DNA of 50,531 bases from an uncultured Succinatimonas sp. (GTDB lineage Bacteria; Pseudomonadota; Gammaproteobacteria; Enterobacterales; Succinivibrionaceae): assembly GCA_937896115.1 (NCBI GenBank), contig CALBLB010000196.1, positions 1-50,531 of the forward strand, in the 5' to 3' direction. The translations under genes were made by a program, and so were the position numbers. The stretch's first letter is position 1; each line of letters opens with the position of its first letter. Under the pieces are notes generated by a model. It was given only the letters and a program-made list of their open reading frames with translations. It had not been told where the DNA came from and searched no databases. Positions 8,934-16,996 of the stretch are shown here, piece after piece.

Positions 8934-9024
8934 CTTTTCTTATAATCCGTTATTTTATATATTGTTAGCGACATAAAAATGCCGACGGTAACTTCCCGCC
9001 ATAATTAAAGATTTTACCGATTTG

Positions 9025-9228
9025 TTATGACTGTGTTTTGCTTTGAACTGACGCTGTCGTGGCGTTCTTGTAAGATTTTTGCACGAAATTGTTTGAATTG
9101 TTTTGTCCGCTAAATGCAAATTGCGATTTTGCACCATCAGGAGGCATATACAAAGGACCTTTAATTCCGCATCCTCCCAATAAAGACATCATTTCACAGA
9201 CGGCAAACACCAAAACTAATCTCTTCAT
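9025..9228 (-). CDS. lptM: Small outer-membrane lipoprotein LptM (YifL)
   Basis: A 67-residue lipoprotein. MKRLVLVFAV begins a lipoprotein signal peptide, and the lipobox LLGGC is followed by GIKGPLYMPP, nearly identical to the E. coli LptM start after its lipid-bearing cysteine. LptM helps LptD mature in the lipopolysaccharide translocon. The rest of the protein is polar, Asn/Ser/Gln-rich and probably unstructured. ATG at 9228 has AGGA seven bases upstream; a longer reading frame from 9249 would put the ribosome site inside the gene. The position beside lysA-dapF and cyaA matches the conserved gammaproteobacterial locus. Confidence 0.88.
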   Translation of the reverse strand: MKRLVLVFAVCEMMSLLGGCGIKGPLYMPPDGAKSQFAFSGQNNSNNFVQKSYKNATTASVQSKTQS

Positions 9229-9342
9229 AAAGCATCCTCCCGTCGACATCGGTCAACACCGCCATCGGTGCCGATGCGGTAAGCCGTTGCTAAAATAGCA
9301 TGAAAATACCGAAGCTTGAGCTTTTTTTCCAGACCTTCGAGA

Positions 9343-11814
9343 TCACATACTGATGGAAAAAGGATGTACCGATGAAAAATCTGAACTTAGAACAAAATAT
9401 TGCGGCAAATTGAAATTTACCGCGCCGTCCTGACCGACATCACTTTGGTGCGTACAAAAACGATTAACCGCATTCACAAGTTCAGAACGAGATCCGCAAT
9501 AGTCACGATATACACTTACTTCATTACGTTCGTCGGCTACGTAAATATCCCAATGTCCCTTGTGCTTAAGCGGAGCAAAAAAATACTGAGGAATGCCGGC
9601 CGAAGCACAAGACTCTACAGAAAACGGAACCTGCAGAGCATATTCAGGGCGCATGCCAAAACGTGTAAGCACAGTAATATCCAAGCCGTTCATACTAAAA
9701 GGCTGATGTCTGACTATGGAAACGCCACGACTTCCTGCTGCTTTTGCCGTATAAGTTTCAGCCCCTGCTTCAAAAGTATACGATGCTTCAGGATCTGCTA
9801 CACACCAAGAAAGTTCGCGTAACAAATTTTCCAAATCGTAACGGATCAATTCACTAAAAGCTTTTGAACATGAGTAGAAGCTTACGTGTTTTAAAAAGCC
9901 TCTGTCTTTTTCATCCTTGGCATTTTGACGCATGATATATGCCATAAGCTCGACTATACCCGTCCCGCCATTACGAAAGTGATGGCAATTCACCTCGCCC
10001 CAACTGTTGATCGTGACGGCGCTTATCGATCCCACGGGACAATGTCTGTCGTGTCCCATGCTCAATACCGATCCCTCAGCAGGCGCATAAAAAGAAAACG
10101 AACTGTCCTCGGTGGCATCTGTTTCAAAATTCAAAATAACCAAACATTCGCGTATTCTTCTGGTGCGCGACAATTCTTTTTGATCGACTCTGAAATTATT
10201 TTCGTCAAAAAACAGTCTCAGCCGTTCTGATAAACGTCTTATTTTGGATGTATCAGTAGTACCTGTGATACCTTTGTTTTGTGCGTAGATCACCGTTTCA
10301 GAACCGCATATGCGGTTATACACTGACCAAAGTAAAGCCTCGGTAAGGGAGCTTGAAACATAGATTTCTTTTTTACTCAATAATTCATAAGGGTCCAAAG
10401 TTGCAGGATATACATGCCAACCGCTGCGACAGAGTGATTCTGATCCGGTATAAATGAAAGTCAAACCGTTTTGAGTAATGGAGCCTGATAGACTGCGACT
10501 TAAATGCAGGATTTTTCCTTCGTAAAGATCATATGCAGCATAAAGTTTTCTTGACAGTACTCCTGCATCATCAGACGTAATTGCATACTCAATTCCGTGA
10601 CTTACGGAAAATCCTAAAAGCGCTCTATAACTTTTTACAAATGACGAAAAAAGCTCCTGCTCCGTTTTCAGCACGATCTCTACATCATGTTCTTTGGAAA
10701 TCTCCGCATCTTCAACCTCACGCTGATCCCATCCCCACAATCTAGCCAAACGATGTAACAGGGATCTTCTTTGCATGCGTGCGCTACCTTCAGGCATACT
10801 GCGTACAGCCTGCGCAATTTTTGAAAAAAAGCAGCGTCTTACTAATTGCAATCGTTCATGATCATGAATGCGTCTTAAGTATTTACTTACCCTGCGAAAC
10901 ATCAAGCAATACGCGTCTTCATTCAAGGAATAATGTGCCTGATTAAAAAGATTGCGTTTGAACAAAGTGGATACCAATTCGCCGTGAGGATAATCGGCGG
11001 CATAGGCCTCCATAAGCAAACTCTTCAACACTGCCTTAAAAGGTGAATCTATTCCCTTGTACAACAGCCATAAACCTGATCCGAAATACTCTGAAGGAGA
11101 ACTTTTAACGACACTGCCAAAATCAAACCACAAAGTTTCATCCGCAAAACCTGAATTGACAATGGCTTGTACCGCTTCCTTATAATTTTCCGCTTCTTCA
11201 TCAGGTGAAACTAAATACCATAAAATACAGCGTCCGCATATGTGTATGGAGCTGCGGTAAAACTCATCTAAAAGAAACAAAGATTGAGCACTTCCGCAAT
11301 CTTCTGTATCCATTACGCCGCAAGATCCTGACGTAAAACGATCCTCAGGTGTAATAAAAAGATTAATTTCAGCGCCCAAGATAGCCGCATAAGCTGTAAT
11401 AAAAGAACATTTTTCTTTTAAAGCAGCAAATTCATCGTCAGGAAGAGAAGACTCGACACATACCCATAAATCAAGATCAGAATTAATTCCCTGCCCTACC
11501 GATGACGTACTTCCCATACAGTACAAAGCTTTTATCGTATGCTTTCCGCGTGACTTTGTATAAGGGTCAACACCTAATTTCAAGAGCCACTCACGTTGAT
11601 ATGCAGAGGGAGAAAAATTGTCTATACCAAAAGGGACCGCCTTTCCACGGTATCCCGGGATCTTCGGATCATTAAAATGCAAAAAAAGCGGAACCAATTC
11701 AAAAAGTTTCCGAGTACGCATGTCCATTACGGACAAAGCGATCGACATACGTTTGGCATTAAACGCCATATAACGCATGTATCTTCCGGACACTTCTTCT
11801 TTAGTTATAAACAT
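9343..11814 (-). CDS. cyaA: Class I adenylate cyclase
   Basis: Makes cAMP from ATP, the signal read by CRP. The N-terminal half is the nucleotidyltransferase-type catalytic domain with MGSTSSVGQGINSDLDLWV (100-118; Asp113 and Asp115 are the metal ligands). DCGSAQSLFLLDEFYR and YKGIDSPFKAVLKSLLMEAY follow, both matching the enterobacterial enzyme. The C-terminal half, regulatory in E. coli through the glucose phosphotransferase system, retains NSWGEVNCHHFRNGG and INFNLPQYFVLS. At 823 residues it is close to E. coli CyaA (848). It is divergent from hemX over a long AT-rich gap, as cyaA is divergent from the hem operon in E. coli. Confidence 0.96.
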   Translation of the reverse strand: MFITKEEVSGRYMRYMAFNAKRMSIALSVMDMRTRKLFELVPLFLHFNDPKIPGYRGKAVPFGIDNFSPSAYQREWLLKLGVDPYTKSRGKHTIKALYCMGSTSSVGQGINSDLDLWVCVESSLPDDEFAALKEKCSFITAYAAILGAEINLFITPEDRFTSGSCGVMDTEDCGSAQSLFLLDEFYRSSIHICGRCILWYLVSPDEEAENYKEAVQAIVNSGFADETLWFDFGSVVKSSPSEYFGSGLWLLYKGIDSPFKAVLKSLLMEAYAADYPHGELVSTLFKRNLFNQAHYSLNEDAYCLMFRRVSKYLRRIHDHERLQLVRRCFFSKIAQAVRSMPEGSARMQRRSLLHRLARLWGWDQREVEDAEISKEHDVEIVLKTEQELFSSFVKSYRALLGFSVSHGIEYAITSDDAGVLSRKLYAAYDLYEGKILHLSRSLSGSITQNGLTFIYTGSESLCRSGWHVYPATLDPYELLSKKEIYVSSSLTEALLWSVYNRICGSETVIYAQNKGITGTTDTSKIRRLSERLRLFFDENNFRVDQKELSRTRRIRECLVILNFETDATEDSSFSFYAPAEGSVLSMGHDRHCPVGSISAVTINSWGEVNCHHFRNGGTGIVELMAYIMRQNAKDEKDRGFLKHVSFYSCSKAFSELIRYDLENLLRELSWCVADPEASYTFEAGAETYTAKAAGSRGVSIVRHQPFSMNGLDITVLTRFGMRPEYALQVPFSVESCASAGIPQYFFAPLKHKGHWDIYVADERNEVSVYRDYCGSRSELVNAVNRFCTHQSDVGQDGAVNFNLPQYFVLSSDFSSVHPFSISM

Positions 11815-12383
11815 ATTGCATTCAAATCTTTTTTGTTAAATACAGGAATTTTATATTATTAATATCCTCATTTATGCAAATAGTGCCGAAGTTTACTTAA
11901 GATCTTAGAAAATTCCTTCAAACATCTTCCTTTTTTGCTAACTGGCAAAACTGTTCACATAAAGAACAATTGAAGTGAAGGCAAAACCTAGCTTTTCTTC
12001 AATAGACTTAGTATACCATTTACGAAAATTAAAATGCTGGATTAATATATTATATAATACATTTAATCAAAATATTATGACTAGCATTTATATTTAACAA
12101 AATAACTTTTTCTTAATTTTTTTATTTATTTTTCATAAATTATTATTTTAATAAATTTAAATAAAAATATGTGCAAGAACAAATCTATTTTTAATATTTA
12201 AACTTTAAATAAATTAAAATTATCATCTTGATGTTATTTTAAGTTTTATAAAAATGATTATTGTCACAACAACCGCCTTTAGTATCTATTAAGATCCTTG
12301 TGTTAAAATTCAAAAAGTCTGTACGGAAGGGGCGCCAGCATCCCTTTCCTACTTTTGGACATACATAAGGTTTTGAGGTTGAA
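11815..12383. promoter_or_regulatory. Very AT-rich divergent control region of cyaA and hemX
   Basis: There is no gene in these 569 bases, and 12030-12250 has very few G or C. A weak CRP-like site is AATGA-TTATTG-TCACA (12253-12268): one half fits TGTGA/TCACA fully, the other at three of five positions, with the correct 6-base spacer. A candidate hemX promoter is TTGTCA (12261-12266) with TATCTA (12283-12288), overlapping that site. GAGG lies eight bases before the hemX ATG. The promoter and CRP calls are inference. Confidence 0.4.
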
Positions 12384-13712
12384 ATGACAGACAGCTCCAA
12401 AGGAAATCAGGATCAGGAAATCTCCTCTGCAAAACTCGACGCCGAAGTTACGGCCATTGAAGAGCAGGCCAAGGCTATGAAAAAAGCAGAACAAACCGTT
12501 GCCAGTAAAGAAACTGCAGTCAAACAAAATACAGTACCGAATAAGGATCAATTCAAGCAAGTACGATCAAAAATTACTTTACTTTCCGTAGCAGTGCTTA
12601 TTCTTGCAGTGGCAGGTGTTAGCGGAGGATGGTATTTACATCAAAATCTGCAACAAGCAAATAACGAAGCAGATCTGCTTAAAATTTCTGCCAAAGAAGC
12701 TCAAAGCCGTTCAGAAAGATTGTTGACAGCTTTCTCAGAACAAAATAATCGCATTGAAGAATTGTTGGCTTCTAATGAAAAACTAAAAAACGAAAATCAG
12801 CATCTTAAAGCGACTATTGACGAACAGATTTCCACTCTGTCCGGACGTCTGGATAATGCGGAAAAAAATTTGGGGACTGCTTCAGCAGAGCTCAAACGTT
12901 ACGAAGAAAGAAATCCTGACGACTGGAAACTGGCTCAGGCCTATTTCTTAGTAAACAGTGCCTTTCAAACGGCCGTATTTCAATCTGATGCAACATCCGC
13001 TATTTGGTGCCTGAAAGATGCTGATGCCATGCTCATAAATATTGAAGATCCGGATGTAATCAAAGTTAGAAAAGCCATTGCCAGCGATCTGCTGAAACTG
13101 GCCAATCTGCCTTCTGTAGACAAACGCGGCATACTTTTTAAAATTGACAGCGTCTGTGAAAACCTGAATACCATGACACTTAACGGGTTAGACGGTAAAT
13201 TTTCTGGTGACAAGACACAAAGCAGTACGCAATTGCAAAACGATCCTGTAAATTGGAAAGATAATTTGTGGAATTCAGTCAAAAAATTCTCATCAAAATT
13301 CATAGAAATCAGACGCCGTGATGATCAAGCTTTAAACGATTTTTTATCCACATCTCAAGCTCAAACTTTAAAAGAAAACATACGAGCTTTGCTGTTACTC
13401 TCAAAGCAAGCACTGATTCAAAGCGATCCGCAGGCTTTCCGCAATAATATAGAACAAGCCATAAAACTTATTAAAAACTATTACGATCCGTCAGCAGATG
13501 CTTTCAAAGCCAATCTGAATGCTCTTGAATCAATAAAGGATTTACAAATCAATGTTGACGTTCCGAGCGTACTTTCAAGCTATTCCGTATTCCGCGAAAT
13601 AGCCTCTTCGCGAATACGTATCATCAGTCCTTCAACCGATGCGGACAAGCAGAACTCGACTCAGACATCGGACGGAGACGACAATTCTTCAGAACAGGAG
13701 ATCACTAAATGA
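12384..13712 (+). CDS. hemX: HemX-family inner-membrane protein
   Basis: The 442-residue protein has a charged cytoplasmic N-terminus (1-62), one membrane helix (about 64-85, LLSVAVLILAVAGVSGGWY), a coiled coil (about 90-150) and a mainly helical periplasmic domain containing DDWKLAQAYFLVNSAFQTAV. This is the HemX layout. The family was once listed as uroporphyrinogen-III methyltransferase, but it lacks that enzyme's domain, and its role in tetrapyrrole synthesis or cell-envelope physiology is unsettled. It overlaps hemY by four bases (ATGA). In E. coli it follows hemC and hemD in one operon divergent from cyaA; here those two genes are absent. Confidence 0.85.
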   Translation: MTDSSKGNQDQEISSAKLDAEVTAIEEQAKAMKKAEQTVASKETAVKQNTVPNKDQFKQVRSKITLLSVAVLILAVAGVSGGWYLHQNLQQANNEADLLKISAKEAQSRSERLLTAFSEQNNRIEELLASNEKLKNENQHLKATIDEQISTLSGRLDNAEKNLGTASAELKRYEERNPDDWKLAQAYFLVNSAFQTAVFQSDATSAIWCLKDADAMLINIEDPDVIKVRKAIASDLLKLANLPSVDKRGILFKIDSVCENLNTMTLNGLDGKFSGDKTQSSTQLQNDPVNWKDNLWNSVKKFSSKFIEIRRRDDQALNDFLSTSQAQTLKENIRALLLLSKQALIQSDPQAFRNNIEQAIKLIKNYYDPSADAFKANLNALESIKDLQINVDVPSVLSSYSVFREIASSRIRIISPSTDADKQNSTQTSDGDDNSSEQEITK

Positions 13713-14926
13713 TAAAGTTGATCCTGCTGATTGCCATTCTAACCGCTGCTGTTGCTCTAGGCCCGATGGCTTCGGAATCTCAAGGCTTTGTACATATTGC
13801 CTTTGGCAACTACATAGTAGAGACTTCGTTAGTCACGGCAACAGCAATTGCCATTCTGTTTTTCGCTTTGTTATGGATCATAGCCGATATTGTTAAACGC
13901 TTCGTTAAAATTCCCGGTGGGACTGCTTTATGGTTGCGCAAACGCAGCCTTCGCAAAGCTTTATCGTTACAAGATTCAGCTTATCTTGCCTACGAAGAAG
14001 GAGATTACGCAAAAACTTTAAACTTGCTCTCTCGCAGCGGAGATCTTAAAAACCTGCCTTTACACGCTCTGTTTGTCGGTGCTAAAGCGGCCTTCAACGC
14101 AGGAGAATATGAACGTTGCCGTGCCTTTCTTGATCAAGCAGGCACTTTTAACGATACTTCTTTGGCCGCCTCAAAAATCGTAAGAGCCAAGCTTAACCTG
14201 CGTATCAATAACTCCAAAGCAGCCTTGGAAGACCTTTCCGCTTTAAAACCGTCACAACGTAACAAGCTTATCTACAGACTTTACCTGCTGTGCTACCAAC
14301 ATGAAAATGATCTGCAAAAACTGGCTGAAATCTCAGGAGATCTGGTTAAATATAAACTTATCACCGCAGAAGAAGCTGCCAATATTGAAAGCAGATCTCT
14401 AAATAACCGTATGAATTCCATGAAAAACTCCGATGAGTTGCAACATCTGTGGAAAACTCTTTCCAAGCAGACCAGGCACGACAGCGTGGCACTTGGTGCA
14501 TATGTACGCAAATTGATACAACTTGGAGATTTGGAACACGCAAAACCTTTGGCTTTATCCGTACTCAAAAAAGGCTTAGATCCCGATTTCCTTGAAAGCA
14601 TAGCAAAATGGGATAACTGCATTCCCGAAGTATTAAAAGTACTTAATACCAAAACACAATCAGATGTGATCTCAGGGACCTTAAATTTGCCGCTTCTTAA
14701 AGCAAAAGCAAATCTGGAACTCAAATCAGGACTGTTGCAAGAAGCTCTTGACGACTACCGCAGAGCTCTGGAATTTGCTCCCAACGCAGAAATTTACAAC
14801 AAGATAGGTCAAGTTTTAGCAAGGCAACAGAATTTTGCCGAAGCCGCAGACTGTTTTATCAAAGCGTCATCAATAGACGATGGGAACGAACCTTTACAGC
14901 TTCCTCTTCCCAAAATATATAATTGA
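13709..14926 (+). CDS. hemY: HemY-family membrane TPR protein
   Basis: The 405-residue protein has two N-terminal membrane helices (about 1-18 and 40-62) and then a cytoplasmic helical-repeat domain. The HemY_N feature is the second helix leading into VKIPGGTALWLRKRSLRKAL. TPR-like repeats continue to the end, for example ALDDYRRALEFAPNAEIYNK near 345-365. The gene is the last of the hemXY pair and ends at a strong terminator. It must not be confused with the protoporphyrinogen oxidase also called HemY in Gram-positive bacteria; there is no FAD-binding motif here. A role in late tetrapyrrole steps has been suggested for the family but not shown. Confidence 0.87.
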   Translation: MIKLILLIAILTAAVALGPMASESQGFVHIAFGNYIVETSLVTATAIAILFFALLWIIADIVKRFVKIPGGTALWLRKRSLRKALSLQDSAYLAYEEGDYAKTLNLLSRSGDLKNLPLHALFVGAKAAFNAGEYERCRAFLDQAGTFNDTSLAASKIVRAKLNLRINNSKAALEDLSALKPSQRNKLIYRLYLLCYQHENDLQKLAEISGDLVKYKLITAEEAANIESRSLNNRMNSMKNSDELQHLWKTLSKQTRHDSVALGAYVRKLIQLGDLEHAKPLALSVLKKGLDPDFLESIAKWDNCIPEVLKVLNTKTQSDVISGTLNLPLLKAKANLELKSGLLQEALDDYRRALEFAPNAEIYNKIGQVLARQQNFAEAADCFIKASSIDDGNEPLQLPLPKIYN

Positions 14927-14937
14927 ACACCTGATAC

Positions 14938-14968
14938 AAAAAGGCAGGAACTTCCTGCCTTTTTTCTT
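14938..14968. terminator. Bidirectional intrinsic terminator
   Basis: AAAAAGGCAGG (14938-14948) pairs with CCTGCCTTTTT (14954-14964) around a five-base loop. The T run (14960-14965) serves hemY; the A run on the other side gives T on the minus strand for the convergent gene that stops at 14986. Confidence 0.88.
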
Positions 14969-14985
14969 ATAACATTTCCTGTTGA

Positions 14986-15435
14986 TCACTGATACAAATT
15001 CGGATGAGCTTCCCGTTTTAACTGTTCTGAAATTCTAAGTTCACGATCAGCTTGTTTAAACAGTTTGCTCATATCCTCGGGTAAAAAATCACCGCAAGCA
15101 GAAAAGAAAAGATACGATCTTCCGTCAAAAAAGGTAACTAATCCCGAGCACGGGGCATTATCCACATAACGAAACGAGAATCCACGCAGATCCAGTACCG
15201 GAGTAAGCCCCCAACCGCGATAACGGTCCATAACGTAACGGGCATACTCCTTAGTAGTTGAAACGGAATTGATAGAACGCAAAATACGCAGTTGCGCTGT
15301 AACGCTGCCATCGGCTTTAACAAAAGAAACTTCATCCTTACTTTTGTGCATTTCAAATTCTGAAACATCAGCCCGGGCAACATTAAAGGAAAAAATTGCA
15401 CTTAAAAGCAATATTCCAACTGCGTTCCTTTTCAA
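14986..15435 (-). CDS. Small secreted protein of unknown function
   Basis: I do not recognise the family. The 149-residue product has a clear signal peptide (MKRNAVGILLLSAIFSFNVA, cleavage likely after Ala-Arg-Ala at 20-22), so it is probably periplasmic. The mature part has two cysteines (96 and 114), which could form a disulfide, and a mixed strand/helix pattern with RYVMDRYRGWGLTPVLDLRG. The start is TTG, with AGGAG nine bases before it. It lies 29 bases behind ilvA on the same strand, so it may share that transcript, although its location suggests no link to isoleucine synthesis. The terminator at 14938-14968 closes it. Confidence 0.7.
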   Translation of the reverse strand: MKRNAVGILLLSAIFSFNVARADVSEFEMHKSKDEVSFVKADGSVTAQLRILRSINSVSTTKEYARYVMDRYRGWGLTPVLDLRGFSFRYVDNAPCSGLVTFFDGRSYLFFSACGDFLPEDMSKLFKQADRELRISEQLKREAHPNLYQ

Positions 15436-15464
15436 CTCCGTTGACTCCTGTTAAACAGCAATAC

Positions 15465-16991
15465 TTAACGCAAGAACTGCTGATAGGTACTGTTGGATGT
15501 AACCTCAGTAACCGGATATCCGACTTTCCTGATGAAGTCCATTACGCCTTCTTCCTTGCCGGTTACATCAAAACCGCAAAGCACGCTGCAGAACTCCAAA
15601 CCCGTGATGCGGAAATGGAAAAGCGTAATGCTGTATGAATCTCCCAAAGTCTCCAAGAAACGCAATAATGCATTTGATGTAGCAGGAAATTCAAACAAGA
15701 ACAACTTCTCTGTGATCTTCGAATGTAAGTGACCGCCTATCAGATAGCGAACATGATCTTTTGCGATCGTATCATCGGTAAGATCCGATACCAGATAACC
15801 TTTCTTCTTTAGCGATTTGCTGATCTCCCCCAATTCTTTTTTACCGCCGGTAAGTTCAATGGAGGCAAAAACACGTGCTCTTTGGGCATCGGACAAACGA
15901 TAACTGAATTCAGTAACTGTTCTTGAACCTATAGCTTTGCAGAATTCAAGGAATGATCCTTGAGTTTCAGGGATCTCTACAGAAAGAATGCCCTCTGTCA
16001 TTTCACCGACATCACAACGCTCGGCAACCAAACGCAAAGTGTGGAATTTGACATTAGCACCGGAAAGAATGGCTACAAAATTTCCACTCTTGCAATTGTG
16101 TTCACGTACATATTTCTTCAATCCGGCAAGAGATAATGCTCCGGAAGGTTCAGCAATGGCACGGGTATCGTCAAAAATATCCTTCATTGCCGCACAAATT
16201 TCATCATTGGTGCAAGTAACGATGTCATCAAGATATTTGCTCAATACACGGAACGTCTCCGTACCGGCCTTACTTACAGCCACACCGTCAGCAAAGTGAG
16301 ATACATAACCTATATCTACCGGCTTGCCGGCTTTAAGTGCGGCTTTCATGCTGGCACTTCCTTCAGCCTCTACACCTACGACCTTGATCTCAGGCAAAAG
16401 AGCCTTGATGTAAACGGCTATACCGGAAGCCAATCCGCCGCCGCCTATTTGCACGAAAATGGTATCTATGTCATCGCATTGACCCACAATTTCATGGGCA
16501 ATGGTGCCTTGTCCCGTGATCACCTCCGGATCATCATAAGGAGGGATCATGGTAAATCCCTTCTTACGCGACAATTGCTGAGCATAATCATAGGATTGGT
16601 TAAAACTGTCACCGTACAGCACGACCTCGGCTCCGTAGTGACGCACTGCATCCACTTTAAGATCCGGAGTAGTTGTCGGCATAACGATCACGGCCCTTAC
16701 TCCAAGTTTTTGAGTAGATAAAGCGACTCCCTGAGCATGGTTACCGGCAGATGCGGTGATCACTCCGGCTTTAAGCTGAGAAGGAGTAAGTCCTTTGATC
16801 ATGTTATAGGCACCGCGCAGTTTAAACGAGTGGATCTTCTGCAGATCCTCTCGCTTCAAAAGCACGTTCACGCCTAATCTTGCTGACAATGACTCCAATT
16901 TTTGCAGAGGAGTCACCTTTACCAAATCATAAATACGCGCCAGAAGGATTTTATGCAAATACTCCTGCGCATCGTATTGTTTCTCGCTCAT
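15465..16991 (-). CDS. ilvA: Threonine ammonia-lyase, biosynthetic
   Basis: PLP enzyme turning threonine into 2-oxobutanoate, the committed step to isoleucine. Lys57 in SFKLRGAYNM binds PLP; SAGNHAQGVA and QIGGGGLASGIA are the substrate and phosphate loops. Residues from about 330 form two ACT-like regulatory domains (the first around SVEIPETQGSFLEFCKAIG, the second around FLFEFPATSNALLRFLETLG), as expected for the feedback-inhibited form. At 508 residues it matches E. coli IlvA (514) rather than the short catabolic TdcB. It starts six bases behind ilvD, with AAGGAC upstream of the ATG. Confidence 0.96.
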   Translation of the reverse strand: MSEKQYDAQEYLHKILLARIYDLVKVTPLQKLESLSARLGVNVLLKREDLQKIHSFKLRGAYNMIKGLTPSQLKAGVITASAGNHAQGVALSTQKLGVRAVIVMPTTTPDLKVDAVRHYGAEVVLYGDSFNQSYDYAQQLSRKKGFTMIPPYDDPEVITGQGTIAHEIVGQCDDIDTIFVQIGGGGLASGIAVYIKALLPEIKVVGVEAEGSASMKAALKAGKPVDIGYVSHFADGVAVSKAGTETFRVLSKYLDDIVTCTNDEICAAMKDIFDDTRAIAEPSGALSLAGLKKYVREHNCKSGNFVAILSGANVKFHTLRLVAERCDVGEMTEGILSVEIPETQGSFLEFCKAIGSRTVTEFSYRLSDAQRARVFASIELTGGKKELGEISKSLKKKGYLVSDLTDDTIAKDHVRYLIGGHLHSKITEKLFLFEFPATSNALLRFLETLGDSYSITLFHFRITGLEFCSVLCGFDVTGKEEGVMDFIRKVGYPVTEVTSNSTYQQFLR

Positions 16992-16996
16992 AGGAA

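Noticed and set aside
12384..13712. HemX as an active uroporphyrinogen-III methyltransferase
   Set aside because: The tetrapyrrole methylase domain is absent; the protein is a membrane-anchored coiled-coil protein.
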